Positions 43,094 through 52,538 of a stretch of DNA of 64,000 nt are shown here, one piece after another (position 1 is the first letter of the stretch; each line of letters begins with the position of its first letter). The notes under the pieces were generated by a model. It was given only the letters and a program-made list of their open reading frames with translations, did no database searches and was not told the DNA's origin. Source of the stretch: Mitsuokella sp047974105 (GTDB taxonomy: Bacteria > Bacillota > Negativicutes > Selenomonadales > Selenomonadaceae). The stretch lies in the NCBI RefSeq assembly GCF_047974105.1, contig NZ_JBHYRS010000001.1, positions 558,001 through 622,000 of the forward strand, read 5' to 3'. The translations under genes and the position numbers were made by a program.

Positions 43094-43807
43094 TTATTTT
43101 GTTTTTCTATGAGGCAAATGCTGGTCAAAGAAACCGATGACGCGGTCAGAAGCCGGCGTCAGCAGCATCCATGCGAGGACAATGCTGCAGATGGAACCCG
43201 CGCCGACCACGACATCCGTCAGCCAATGAGCGCCCGACATGATGCGCGGCAGCGAGAAAATCACGACGACCAGCAGACTTGCTGCAAAGGCCTTTTTCCC
43301 GAAATAGCGCAGCATGTAAAACGTGAAGATGAGCAGCATCATGCCATGGTCTCCGGGGAAACTCGTGCTGGACCAATCCTTGGCCGGCCAGCCCGTAAGC
43401 TCCGAGACACGCAGCACGGGGATGCCCTGCAGCGTAAAGAATTTCGTGGCACTCGGGCGCTCAAAGCCCAGCAGCATGTCGAACTGCTTGGCAATCACCG
43501 CAGTGACCAGCATCGTCAGGCCAATGCAGACCATCCAGCGCCTGCCCTTCGCATCCTGCTGCCGGTAATAATGATAAAATATCCCGAGCATGAAGAGAAA
43601 AGCCACGGCATCAAAAGGACGCAGATTCGTGAAAGCTACGAGATAGAGGAATGCCTTGCTCTCGCCGAGCAGATGATTGAAAAAGAAAAATACATTGGCA
43701 TCAATCGTGAACCAAAAACCATTTTGTCCCGGAATCAGCCAGCTCGCAAAGAGCACTGTGCCGAAAACCGTAAAGCCCAATACACTGAGCCATCGCTTTG
43801 TAGTCAA
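43094..43807 (-). CDS. PAP2-family membrane phosphatase
   Basis: A 237-residue protein with about six membrane helices and the acid-phosphatase signature: RPS near residue 118, SFPGDHG with the catalytic-site histidine near 150, and SGAHWLTDVVVG near 190. It removes phosphate from lipid phosphates such as undecaprenyl pyrophosphate or phosphatidic acid. The start is TTG, about nine bases after AAGAAGGATG. Confidence 0.88.
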   Translation of the reverse strand: MTTKRWLSVLGFTVFGTVLFASWLIPGQNGFWFTIDANVFFFFNHLLGESKAFLYLVAFTNLRPFDAVAFLFMLGIFYHYYRQQDAKGRRWMVCIGLTMLVTAVIAKQFDMLLGFERPSATKFFTLQGIPVLRVSELTGWPAKDWSSTSFPGDHGMMLLIFTFYMLRYFGKKAFAASLLVVVIFSLPRIMSGAHWLTDVVVGAGSICSIVLAWMLLTPASDRVIGFFDQHLPHRKTK

Positions 43808-43883
43808 GAGATCATCCTTCTTTCTTATTCCTAAAATTTCTCGAATGAACTCTTATTATACCACACACCGGCTAAAAAGTACG

Positions 43884-44783
43884 TCAAGACTGCTTCTGCG
43901 CCTTTTTCTGCTTTTCCCGCACATAGCGCAGAGCGGAAAGTCCCGCGACAGAGCCTTCATAGACTGCCTTTGACACCTGCAGGAGTCCTCCCGTGCAGTC
44001 GCCGGCCGCAAAAAGGCCGGGCACATTTGTCGCCTGTTTGGCATCGGTCTTGATATTCGAACCTTCAAGCAAAGCTCCGATTTTACGGGCGAGCTCCGTG
44101 CTGCCAGCCGTGCCAATGGCCAGAAAAACACCGTCCACAGGAAGCTCACTGCCGTCTGCCAGACGTACGCGCTCAACACGGTCTTGGCCTTCAACGGCTG
44201 CCAGTTTTTCGGTGTGCAGCTCGATAGTCTCCGGAAGCCGAACAGCCGGCTTTTCCCCATTGGTCAGCAGCAGGACTTTTTTCGCATGAGGCAGCAGGAC
44301 CTGCGCCTCATGCAGGGCATATTCTCCGGAACCGATGACGGCAACGGTCTTCCCGCGGAAAAAGAACGCATCACAGATGGCACAGTAGCTCACGCCTCTG
44401 CCCTCAAATTCACGGATGCCCGGAAGCGGCAAAGTCGCGCGGGCCGCGCCGGCCGCCAGTATGACAGCCGGCGCAGAAAAAGTATGCTCTCTGGCTTCCG
44501 CCTTAAACCCATCAAAAGTATCATTAAAGGCAAGTCCCAAAAGCTCATCTTCCACGATATGTACGCCAAGGCGTTTGACACCGGCAGCACCTCTCCGCAG
44601 GAGCTCTTTGCCCGCGATTGGCTCGGCAAAGCCATAATAATTCTCGATTTTATCCGTCTTTGCAAGCCCACCGGTCTCAATGCCCTTTGTCACGATGGTC
44701 ACATCAAGGCCGCCGCGGCGCGCATAAAGAGCAGCCGACACGCCGGCCGGCCCTGCACCGATAATCAGAACATCCGTCTTCAT
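43884..44783 (-). CDS. Thioredoxin-reductase-like FAD-dependent oxidoreductase
   Basis: About 299 residues: FAD-binding VLIIGAGPAGVSAALYA at the N-terminus, redox-active CAIC in SYCAICDAFFF near residue 133, a second Rossmann motif GSGEYALHEA, and the FAD C-terminal block VPGLFAAGDCTGG. The fold and CxxC match thioredoxin reductase, but the inner sequence differs from classic TrxB, so the partner protein is uncertain. The ATG at 44783 follows GGAGGGAT; the frame opens seven codons earlier. Confidence 0.85.
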   Translation of the reverse strand: MKTDVLIIGAGPAGVSAALYARRGGLDVTIVTKGIETGGLAKTDKIENYYGFAEPIAGKELLRRGAAGVKRLGVHIVEDELLGLAFNDTFDGFKAEAREHTFSAPAVILAAGAARATLPLPGIREFEGRGVSYCAICDAFFFRGKTVAVIGSGEYALHEAQVLLPHAKKVLLLTNGEKPAVRLPETIELHTEKLAAVEGQDRVERVRLADGSELPVDGVFLAIGTAGSTELARKIGALLEGSNIKTDAKQATNVPGLFAAGDCTGGLLQVSKAVYEGSVAGLSALRYVREKQKKAQKQS

Positions 44784-44892
44784 AGGAATCCCTCCAAACA
44801 TCACGATAACATCATGACTTTTATTATAATGAGGAATTTTGCATGCGTCCGTGAGCTAATCACATAGGCATCCGACCTGCCGTTTCCCGTTT

Positions 44893-45987
44893 TTATTTCG
44901 CCCTGACTGCCCAGCGCAGCTTTGTCGAATGTGCACGGCTGTTCTCATAACACTCTTCACGGCTCGGCCGGATGACGTCACGCGCGATATCTTCATAAAT
45001 TCCCTGTTTATAAAAGGTCTTGAAGGCCTTCTTGACGATGCGGTCTTCACCGGAATGGAACGTCAGGATGGCTGCACGGCCGCCCGGAGCGAGAGCTGCC
45101 GGCAGCTTTTCCATGAATTCATAAAGGACTTCGTATTCATGGTTGATGTCAATGCGCAAAGCCTGGAAGACGCGCGCACTGCTCCTGCGGATGAGGTCGC
45201 GCCGCTCCGGCAGTCTGCCCTTTTCGTCGCGCTGCAGCCTGACTTTCTGCAGTGCTTTTTCAATGACTTCATATAATTCCCGTGTCGTCCGGATTGCACG
45301 ATGGCGCTCCGTGCGGATAATCTGTCTGGCAATTTCTTCAGCATACGGTTCATCGGCATTCTCCTGCAGCATGCCGATGAGCTCATCCAAGCTCACTTGC
45401 TGCAGCCTCTCCGCCGCGGAAATGCCCGCCTGCGGGTTCAGGCGCAAATCAAGCGGACCATCCGACTTGTATGTAAAACCACGCTCCGGATTGTCAATCT
45501 GCATGGAAGAAACGCCCAGGTCAGCCAGAACAAAATCAAACGGCCCGACTTCTTCCGCGAGCTTATCGATCTCGCAGAAATTCATTTGCCGCCTCTCCCA
45601 GATATCCGGGCCGTATCCCTTGGCGCGAATGCGCGCTTCCGTCTTTTTTGACTCAATGGGGTCGACATCGCCGCCATAGAGATGACCTTTGCCCTGCAGC
45701 TTCGCAAGCATCGCAAGGGTATGGCCGCCATACCCCAGTGTCGCGTCAAAGCCCCGTTCCCCCGGCTTGATGGCCAGAATATCGAGGATTTCCTTTACCA
45801 TGATGGGAATATGTGTGCCCGCCGGTGTATTTCCCTTTGCCAGCACATGACGGATTTCATCCTGATATTTTTCCGGATTGAGCTCCTTGTATTTCTCCGC
45901 AAAATGGCGCGGATATTTGCCGCTGTAATGAATTCTGCGTTTATGGACAGGCTGCTCCTGACCTGATTTCATTTCTTCTGTCATCAT
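44893..45987 (-). CDS. rsmH: 16S rRNA C1402 N4-methyltransferase (RsmH), N-terminally extended form
   Basis: About 364 residues. Core RsmH motifs are present: HIPIMVKEIL, DATLGYGGHTLAML, DFVLADLGVSSMQID, PLDLRLNP and ILTFHSGEDRIVKKAFK. It methylates the base of C1402 of 16S rRNA. About 55 residues precede the usual start (HxPVLLxE), here rich in Lys, His and Arg. The ATG at 45987 follows AAAGGCG. No division or murein genes are adjacent, so this is not the usual dcw-cluster location; it may be a second copy. Confidence 0.9.
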   Translation of the reverse strand: MMTEEMKSGQEQPVHKRRIHYSGKYPRHFAEKYKELNPEKYQDEIRHVLAKGNTPAGTHIPIMVKEILDILAIKPGERGFDATLGYGGHTLAMLAKLQGKGHLYGGDVDPIESKKTEARIRAKGYGPDIWERRQMNFCEIDKLAEEVGPFDFVLADLGVSSMQIDNPERGFTYKSDGPLDLRLNPQAGISAAERLQQVSLDELIGMLQENADEPYAEEIARQIIRTERHRAIRTTRELYEVIEKALQKVRLQRDEKGRLPERRDLIRRSSARVFQALRIDINHEYEVLYEFMEKLPAALAPGGRAAILTFHSGEDRIVKKAFKTFYKQGIYEDIARDVIRPSREECYENSRAHSTKLRWAVRAK

Positions 45988-46103
45988 GCGATTCGCCTTT
46001 CTTCTATATAAATAGTACAATAAGAAACATATACTGCACGTCGCTTTCCAGTATAGCAACGCTTTTTTATCGCTGTCAAAAAAATAAATGTGATATTTAT
46101 CTC

Positions 46104-46132
46104 TTGACAGATACTGAGAAGCATCTTATAAT
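46104..46132 (+). promoter_or_regulatory. Promoter of the dicarboxylate symporter gene
   Basis: Perfect consensus TTGACA (46104-46109) and TATAAT (46127-46132) with 17-base spacing. Confidence 0.88.
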
Positions 46133-46196
46133 GAATGACATATTAATCATATATGCTTTTCATAATTTATTTCATCATGTAGAAAGAAGGTATATT

Positions 46197-47504
46197 ATGT
46201 CTGACCAGAACAATAAATCGGTCGACTCCATCAAAGATGAAGTTCTGCGTAAACGCCAAGGCGGCCAGGCCAAACAGATGATTCTGTGGTTCGGTGCCCT
46301 GATTCTCGGTGCCATCCTCGGCTGGCTGCAGATTCCTGCGCTCAACGACCTCTTCAACTTCGTGGCTACGGTATTTACCCGCCTGTTCCAGTTCATCGCC
46401 GTACCGACGATCGCGCTGGCCGTCATTACGACGCTCTCCGCACTCGGTGCCAAGAAGGATACGGGCCGCATCTTCGCCCATGCCGTGACGTACACGCTGC
46501 TGACGACCATTGCTGCTGCTTCCATCGGGCTGATTCTCTATCTCTGGATTGCTCCTGGCAATCTGCCGGCCGATATCATCGGTGCCGGTGCGTCGGATGT
46601 GCCGATGCAGAAACTTGGCTCTCTCTCCTATTACGACCACTTCCTCTCGGTCATCCCGAATAACATTTTGCAGCCGTTCCTCGCCGGCAATGTCCTTTCG
46701 GTCATGCTGATTGCAGCTTCCGTTGGCCTTGCCCTCGCCTTCATGCCGAAGACGGAAAACCGCGAAATCCTTTTAAAAGGTCTTTATGGCCTGCAGGAAC
46801 TCCTGTTCACGCTGATCCGTGCCCTGCTCTGGGCTCTGCCGGCCGGCATCCTCGCCTTTGCCGCACAGCTCTCCTCGCAGATTGAAGCTGGCGTCATCGT
46901 CGGCGCACTCGGCAAATACACGCTCGTCGTGCTCGGCGGCAATTTCATCCAGTTCTTCCTTGTCATTCCGCTTTTCCTGCTGGCCCGCGGTCTCAATCCG
47001 CTCTACGTTTTCCGCAAAATGGCTCCGGCCATTGCCGTTGCCCTCTTCACGAAGAGCTCGGCCGGCACGCTGCCTGTCACGCTGGCTTCTGCTGAAGCAC
47101 GCCTCAAGGTCAATCCGCGCGTCTCGCGTTTCGTCCTGCCAATCTGCACGACCATCAACATGAACGGCTGCGCGGCCTTCATTCTCGTCACCTCTTTGTT
47201 TGTCATGCAGAATGCCGGTTTTGACCTTTCTCTCGGCACCATGATCACTTGGCTCTTCGTCGCCGTGCTCGCTGCCATCGGCAATGCCGGCGTCCCGATG
47301 GGCTGCTACTTCCTGACGCTTTCCCTCATGAGCTCTCTGGGCGCACCGCTTGGCCTCATGGGTGTCATCCTGCCGATCTACACGATCATTGATATGATTG
47401 AAACAGCAGAAAACGTCTGGTCCGACTCCGCCGTCTGCGCTATGACGGATCACGACCTGAAGGGCAAGATTGAAGATTCCCGTCAGGAACCAGTCGAAGC
47501 CTGA
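46197..47504 (+). CDS. Dicarboxylate/amino acid:cation symporter (DAACS family)
   Basis: About 435 residues with eight helices and re-entrant loops. Family signatures: FTKSSAGTLPVTL (serine-rich hairpin) and TTINMNGCAAFILVTSLFV (helix 7), then GNAGVPMGCYFLTLSLM. These transporters import aspartate, glutamate, fumarate or succinate with sodium or protons. The ATG at 46197 follows AGAAGG; the frame opens 31 codons earlier in the promoter. A fumarate or aspartate substrate would suit the Mfr system (inference). Confidence 0.9.
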   Translation: MSDQNNKSVDSIKDEVLRKRQGGQAKQMILWFGALILGAILGWLQIPALNDLFNFVATVFTRLFQFIAVPTIALAVITTLSALGAKKDTGRIFAHAVTYTLLTTIAAASIGLILYLWIAPGNLPADIIGAGASDVPMQKLGSLSYYDHFLSVIPNNILQPFLAGNVLSVMLIAASVGLALAFMPKTENREILLKGLYGLQELLFTLIRALLWALPAGILAFAAQLSSQIEAGVIVGALGKYTLVVLGGNFIQFFLVIPLFLLARGLNPLYVFRKMAPAIAVALFTKSSAGTLPVTLASAEARLKVNPRVSRFVLPICTTINMNGCAAFILVTSLFVMQNAGFDLSLGTMITWLFVAVLAAIGNAGVPMGCYFLTLSLMSSLGAPLGLMGVILPIYTIIDMIETAENVWSDSAVCAMTDHDLKGKIEDSRQEPVEA

Positions 47505-47532
47505 TACAGCGCACCGATACAAACAGCATATC

Positions 47533-47562
47533 AAAAAAACCAGCCATACGGCTGGTTTTTTT
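47533..47562. terminator. Bidirectional terminator between the symporter gene and smpB
   Basis: AAAAAAACCAGCC and GGCTGGTTTTTTT around a 4-base loop. Confidence 0.95.
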
Positions 47563-47599
47563 ATGCCTGAAACAAGCATTCACATTTTCATAACGCTGA

Positions 47600-48073
47600 T
47601 CAGTAACGCTGACGGTCCTTGAGAGCCCGTTCAATTTCGCGTTTGGCGGCCTTCTCATGAAGGTCCTGACGCTTGTCGTAATTGTGCTTGCCCGATGCAA
47701 GCGCAATTTCCATTTTCGCGCGGCCATGCTTGAAGTAAATCTTGAGCGGCACGAGCGTAAATCCCTTTTCGCGCGTCTTGGCAAAAAGCTTGATGATCTC
47801 TGCTTTGTGCATCAGGAGTTTTCTGCGGCGCAAAGGATCATGATTGAAGATATTGCCCTGATCATACGGACTGATATGCATATTTTCTACAAAAATCTCG
47901 TTGTTCTGGATGCTCGCATAGCTGTCCTTGAGATTCGCACGGCCAGCCCGCAGGGATTTGACTTCCGTTCCCTGCAGGGCAATGCCGGCCTCGTACGTTT
48001 CATGTATGAAATAATCATGACGGGCCTTGCGATTTTCACAGACCGTCTTGATACCTGCATTCTTTCTTCCCAT
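47600..48073 (-). CDS. smpB: SsrA-binding protein SmpB
   Basis: A 157-residue protein with the conserved start of the family (NRKARHDYFIHETYEAGIAL, GTEVKSLRAGRANLKDSYA) and the basic C-terminal tail HNYDKRQDLHEKAAKREIER. It delivers tmRNA to stalled ribosomes. It follows rnr by 23 bases as the last gene of secG-est-rnr-smpB. The tmRNA gene itself is not in the window. Confidence 0.97.
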   Translation of the reverse strand: MGRKNAGIKTVCENRKARHDYFIHETYEAGIALQGTEVKSLRAGRANLKDSYASIQNNEIFVENMHISPYDQGNIFNHDPLRRRKLLMHKAEIIKLFAKTREKGFTLVPLKIYFKHGRAKMEIALASGKHNYDKRQDLHEKAAKREIERALKDRQRY

Positions 48074-48096
48074 TTATCTCACCTGAGTGACACTTT

Positions 48097-50808
48097 TTAT
48101 TTATTTGCAGCCGTACCGCCCTCTGTCTTGCGATGCGGACGCGGGCGATGCTTCGGCGCATTTTTTGCTTTTTCGGCTTTCGTCTCTTCACGCAGTTTCT
48201 GTTCGTGATAGCCCGGCGGATCCGGCCAGACGGCATTGTTGAGCCCCGTGACAGTCACGCGGTGATAATCGCGGTCACGGCCATTTTCACGGTCGCGCCG
48301 CTCCTGACGATTCAGGGCACGGCTGCCGTGTTCATCACGTTTTTGACGGCCATTGCGGTCATCCTTATGCCTGTGTTCTGACTGACTGCAGTGCTGGCTT
48401 TCATGCAAAGAGAGCTTTTCGCCGGAAGCACCGCGGTTCTTTTTGCCATGACCGCGTTTTTTCTTCGACTTTTTCTCATCGGAACCATCCGAGGGCAGTT
48501 CTGCAATGATGTCGTCGACAGGACGGCGCGGCGGACGTTTTTTGCCCGTCTGCGGCCCATTTGCTCTTCCCACCGTCTTTGTTCCAGACTGCTTTTTATC
48601 ATCGCGCGCAGGCTTCGCACCCTTGCTGCGTCCGCCGCGCACGGCATTTTTCATGGCCAGCGGGTCATAAGCGCCATTATCCTTGAGCACGAAGTCAAGA
48701 TTGCGCTCTTCGACATTGGCGCGGACCAGCAGGACTTCGACTTCATCGCCAAGGCGATACGTCTTGTTCGTGCGCTCACCGACCATCGCAAACTGCTCCT
48801 CGCGGTATTCGTAATAATCGTTGACCATCGTCGAGACATGTACGAGCCCCTCGACGCCATTATCGAGCTCAACAAAGATGCCGAAGGCCGTAACACCGCT
48901 GATGATGCCGGAGAATTCCTCGCCGACAAACTGAGCCATGTACTCGATTTTCTTCATATCCGTCGTCTCACGCTCGGCTTCAATGGCCACGCGCTCACGC
49001 TCTGAGGCATGATCGGCGATTTCCGGCAGCATCGTGCGGAGCTTGGCCTGACGTTCAGCCGGAATTGTCCCCGTCGCAAACGTCTCACGCAGCAAACGGT
49101 GCACGATGAGGTCCGGATAACGGCGGATTGGCGAGGTGAAATGCGTATAATAGCGTGCAGCCAGGCCAAAATGACCGAGACTCATGTCGCTGTAACGGGC
49201 CTGCTGCATCGAACGCAGGGCTACCGTGCTGATGATGCGTTCCTCCGGTCTGCCCTTGACTTTCTCGAGCACCTGCTGGACGTCCATGGGCTTAATGTCA
49301 CCCGTTTCCGACGGATGGATGAACAGGCCAAAAGCTCCCAACAGGTTATTGAGGCGTTCAATTTTCTCATCCGAGGGCTGCTCATGCACGCGGTACATGA
49401 AGGGCTGGTGTTTCGTATCCATATGACGCGCTACTGTCTCATTGGCAATCAGCATGCATTCCTCGATGATGGATTCAGCAAGAGACCCCTCACGCTTGAT
49501 GAGCGCGACCGGATGACCCTGCTCATCGAGCTTGACTTTGACTTCCGGGACGTCGAAATCAATCGAGCCGCGGCGATGGCGCTTGGCCTTCAAGACATTG
49601 CGCAGATCCTCGAGCGTCATGAGCATTTCCCGGATATCCTGATTATCCGAATAGAACGGCTCTTCCTTCGTGACGAGCACTTTGTTGACAATATTGTACG
49701 TCAGACGGCGATAGACATGGATGACAGTCGGGATGATTTCATAGCTCGTGACCTCGCCCTCCGGTGAAATCTGCATCTCACAGGCCATTGACAGGCGGTC
49801 AACGCCGGCATTGAGACTGCAGATGCCGTTGCTGAGCTCCTTGGGCAGCATCGGAATGACGCGGTCGACGAGGTAAACACTCGTGCCGCGCTCACGTGCC
49901 TCGCGGTCAAGCGGCTGATTTTCGCGCACATACCAGCTGACATCCGCGATGTACACACCGAGAAAGAAGGAACCATCCGGGTTGCGGCGTGCAAAGACAC
50001 CATCATCGAGGTCCTTTGAGTCCTCACCGTCGACCGTGACAATGGGCAGGTCGCGGCGGTCGCGGCGGCCGCGGTATTCCTCAGGCGATGGCTCCTGCTC
50101 CATATGGTCGGCAGCTTCCTGAACATCCTCCGGGAATGTCTCCGAGAGGTCATACTGACGCATGACGGACAGAACATCGACACCCGGATCACCGACTTTG
50201 CCGAGCACCTCGATGACCTTGCCCTCCGCATTGCGGCGGCGGTCCGGCCACTTCGTGATCTCGACGACGACCTTGCTGCCCGTCTTCGCACCGTGAAAGG
50301 CCTTCTTCGGCACAAAGATATCCTGACTGAGCTTCGTATTGTCCGGTGTCACAAAGCCAAAGGTCTTGCTGCTCTCAAATGTGCCGACAATTTTTTCATT
50401 GGCACGTTCAAGGATGCGGATGATCTCGCCCTCACGCGAACGCCCTTCTTCTGCAGCCGGCGTCACGCGGGCCACAACGCGGTCGCCATGCATAGCCGTA
50501 TTGAGGTCTGTACCGGGAACAAAGACGTCTGTCTCCTCTTCCGAATCGCGCACATCCGGAATGATAAAGCCGAAGCCCTTGGCCGTCATCGACAAGCGGC
50601 CTACGACGAGGTGCATGCGGCTCGGGATGCCATAAAGGTCACTGCGGTTCTTGATGACAGCTCCTTCTTTTTCCAGTTCCTCCAAAGCCCGGTCAAACTC
50701 CACGAGCTCTTCTGTCGTCAGGTGCATGCCTTCAGCCAGATCCTCTGCCAAAAGCGGACGATATGCCTCCTCATGCATATACGCTAAAATACGTTCTTTT
50801 AAATCCAT
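48097..50808 (-). CDS. rnr: Ribonuclease R with long charged tail
   Basis: A 903-residue 3'-5' exoribonuclease. In order: N-terminal helical domain, two cold-shock domains (about 65-230), the RNB catalytic domain with TVDGEDSKDLDDGV (about 255-268, metal-binding aspartates), and an S1 domain (about 625-710, GIISGVTAFGIFVEL). The final 190 residues are Lys/Arg/His-rich and disordered, longer than in most RNase R proteins. GGAGAAAAAAT precedes the ATG. Confidence 0.95.
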   Translation of the reverse strand: MDLKERILAYMHEEAYRPLLAEDLAEGMHLTTEELVEFDRALEELEKEGAVIKNRSDLYGIPSRMHLVVGRLSMTAKGFGFIIPDVRDSEEETDVFVPGTDLNTAMHGDRVVARVTPAAEEGRSREGEIIRILERANEKIVGTFESSKTFGFVTPDNTKLSQDIFVPKKAFHGAKTGSKVVVEITKWPDRRRNAEGKVIEVLGKVGDPGVDVLSVMRQYDLSETFPEDVQEAADHMEQEPSPEEYRGRRDRRDLPIVTVDGEDSKDLDDGVFARRNPDGSFFLGVYIADVSWYVRENQPLDREARERGTSVYLVDRVIPMLPKELSNGICSLNAGVDRLSMACEMQISPEGEVTSYEIIPTVIHVYRRLTYNIVNKVLVTKEEPFYSDNQDIREMLMTLEDLRNVLKAKRHRRGSIDFDVPEVKVKLDEQGHPVALIKREGSLAESIIEECMLIANETVARHMDTKHQPFMYRVHEQPSDEKIERLNNLLGAFGLFIHPSETGDIKPMDVQQVLEKVKGRPEERIISTVALRSMQQARYSDMSLGHFGLAARYYTHFTSPIRRYPDLIVHRLLRETFATGTIPAERQAKLRTMLPEIADHASERERVAIEAERETTDMKKIEYMAQFVGEEFSGIISGVTAFGIFVELDNGVEGLVHVSTMVNDYYEYREEQFAMVGERTNKTYRLGDEVEVLLVRANVEERNLDFVLKDNGAYDPLAMKNAVRGGRSKGAKPARDDKKQSGTKTVGRANGPQTGKKRPPRRPVDDIIAELPSDGSDEKKSKKKRGHGKKNRGASGEKLSLHESQHCSQSEHRHKDDRNGRQKRDEHGSRALNRQERRDRENGRDRDYHRVTVTGLNNAVWPDPPGYHEQKLREETKAEKAKNAPKHRPRPHRKTEGGTAANK

Positions 50809-50876
50809 ATTTTTTCTCCAATATATTCGTTATAATCCGTTTCTCTTTTTCATCCTGATTATTTTTACGACAAAAT

Positions 50877-51644
50877 TCATCTCTGATGAAAATTGCCGGA
50901 AGCTGTCACCCGCTCGATAAAGCCTGCTGACTCCCGGAAAACAATGTCCCGTTCTTCCCCAACCGGAATCAGATGGCCCGATATTTTAAGCCAGACAAGC
51001 GATTTTTCACTGCTGCCCAGATTTTCGCGGATATACAGTGCGCTTTCCGCATCGGCCGTCCTGTCATTGAGACTGTGCAGGATAAGGGCCGGCACTTTAA
51101 TCGATGGCAAAAGTTTTTTGGCGCGTTCAATGAGGTCGAGCATCTCATAGACCCCCATGAGCGGCATACAGCGATAGGTCTGATTCACAGCTGGCGGCAC
51201 ATCGCGGAGTCTGCGCCTTGCCTTGGGGACAAACCGGTTCAAGCAGGCTTCACGCGGCGGCAGCATGGAGATGCCGCGCTCTTCCGCGATATAGATAGGA
51301 GCTGACATCGAGATGACCCCAGCCGTTTCTTTTTCAGCCGCCAGCAGCAGCGCCAAAATACCGCCCATCGAATGACCTGCTGCGATGATGTGGTCACAGC
51401 AGCCGCGCAGAAGCGCATAGCCGTCACGCGCAGAATCCAGCCAGTCCTCGCCTGTCATATGGCTCATATCCTTGACCGTTGTACCGTGGCCGGCCAGCCT
51501 TACACCAAGTACACTGAATCCTTTTGCCTGCAGGTATCTGCCCATCAGCAAAAGTTCAGCCGGAACACCGGTAAAGCCATGAATGAGCAGAACGCCCGTC
51601 CTGCCTCCGGGCAGGAAAAAAGGCTCTGCTCCCTCCGTGATCAT
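50877..51644 (-). CDS. Carboxylesterase / monoacylglycerol lipase-like hydrolase
   Basis: A 255-residue alpha/beta hydrolase: oxyanion region VLLIHGFTGVP, nucleophile GHSMGG (Ser near 96), acid LHSLNDRTAD and catalytic histidine in ISGHLIPVG. Position between secG and rnr matches Est30/YvaK of Bacilli, cytosolic esterases with medium-chain preference. Physiological substrate unknown. AGAGGGGGTG precedes the ATG. Confidence 0.92.
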   Translation of the reverse strand: MITEGAEPFFLPGGRTGVLLIHGFTGVPAELLLMGRYLQAKGFSVLGVRLAGHGTTVKDMSHMTGEDWLDSARDGYALLRGCCDHIIAAGHSMGGILALLLAAEKETAGVISMSAPIYIAEERGISMLPPREACLNRFVPKARRRLRDVPPAVNQTYRCMPLMGVYEMLDLIERAKKLLPSIKVPALILHSLNDRTADAESALYIRENLGSSEKSLVWLKISGHLIPVGEERDIVFRESAGFIERVTASGNFHQR

Positions 51645-51664
51645 CTCTTACACCCCCTCTGCAA

Positions 51665-51698
51665 GAAAATTTCCCCTGCTCAAAAGCAGGGGATTTTC
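51665..51698 (-). terminator. Hairpin between secG and the esterase gene
   Basis: On the minus strand AAAATCCCCTGCT pairs with AGCAGGGGAAATTTT (4-base loop), followed by only a short T-tract. Probably a partial terminator that lowers expression of the downstream genes. Confidence 0.7.
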
Positions 51699-51703
51699 CT
51701 CAA

Positions 51704-51931
51704 TCAATTCGTCATACGTGCAATCACAATCGTGATGACAGCAAACAGGATGGCAAAGATTACGGTCACGCGTGCTAAAAGTGCGTCCATACCGCGAGCC
51801 TTGCTCGAGAATACGGTATCGGCACCGCCGCCCATGCCGCCCATACCAGCGGATTTTGCCTCCTGACCGAGAATCGACGCAATCAGGATGATGCAGACGA
51901 TGGCATCCAATATCATCAAAATGGTAAGCAA
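51704..51931 (-). CDS. secG: SecG subunit of the Sec translocon
   Basis: A 75-residue protein with two membrane helices (LTILMILDAIVCIILIASIL and VTVIFAILFAVITIVIA) joined by a Gly-rich loop GGMGGGADTVF, as in SecG. It assists SecYE-mediated export. TTG start, seven bases after AAGGGGGCC. Confidence 0.93.
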   Translation of the reverse strand: MLTILMILDAIVCIILIASILGQEAKSAGMGGMGGGADTVFSSKARGMDALLARVTVIFAILFAVITIVIARMTN

Positions 51932-52001
51932 AAGATTGGCCCCCTTAAAATTACATACAAATTACTCTTCTAATCATACCATACAACCCATTCTTTCCGC
52001 A

Positions 52002-52044
52002 ATAAAAATGGCTGAAACCTTTTCCTTGAAAGGTTCCAGCCATT
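52002..52044 (-). terminator. Terminator after the 70-residue gene
   Basis: On the minus strand AATGGCTGGAACCTTT pairs with AAAGGTTTCAGCCATT (one mismatch), followed by TTTATT. Confidence 0.88.
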
Positions 52045-52105
52045 CCATGCAAATCGTTGTACGTCGTGTGCTGCATTGTCTGCTTTGTTCATCTTTCGGT
52101 TGCCA

Positions 52106-52318
52106 TCAATTCTCCCGCATTGCTGCTGAATCATTTTCAGTCTTCTGTCTCGAAAGAGGAATGCCATTATAGCATTTACTAGAATATTTTGCGGAAAAAT
52201 AAACGGTATTGTTCTCTGCCTTAGCTACGGTATATGAGCCATGCACCATGTACATATAATCATCACTGCTGTGACGGCTGCGGTCCGGCTTCGGCGTCAT
52301 CGTATCCAGCCAACCCAT
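52106..52318 (-). CDS. Small unknown protein, 70 residues
   Basis: The ATG follows AAAAGGAGGAGTATCT, one of the best ribosome sites in the window, and a terminator follows, so expression is likely. The protein (MGWLDTMTPKPDRSRHSSDD at the start) is hydrophilic with several Tyr and Ser and no membrane helix or recognisable domain. It lies between secG and pyk on the same strand. Function unknown. Confidence 0.65.
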   Translation of the reverse strand: MGWLDTMTPKPDRSRHSSDDYMYMVHGSYTVAKAENNTVYFSAKYSSKCYNGIPLSRQKTENDSAAMREN

Positions 52319-52458
52319 AGATACTCCTCCTTTTATTTATTCCAACTCTATTTACATCATATCACATCGTAACATATTTCTCAATAATTTTTAGAAAAAA
52401 ATTTCGATTTATATATTTATAACATTTATATATGTTCAAAAAATACATTTGTCCATTT

Positions 52459-52497
52459 ATAAAAGAAAAGCCACCGGAGAAAATCTCCGATGGCTTT
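52459..52497 (-). terminator. Terminator after pyk
   Basis: On the minus strand AAGCCATCGGAGA pairs with TCTCCGGTGGCTT (one mismatch), 3-base loop, followed by TTCTTTTAT. Confidence 0.9.
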
Positions 52498-52538
52498 GCC
52501 AAAAGTCAAGACAAACGTTCTGCCAAGACAGAATCCTG

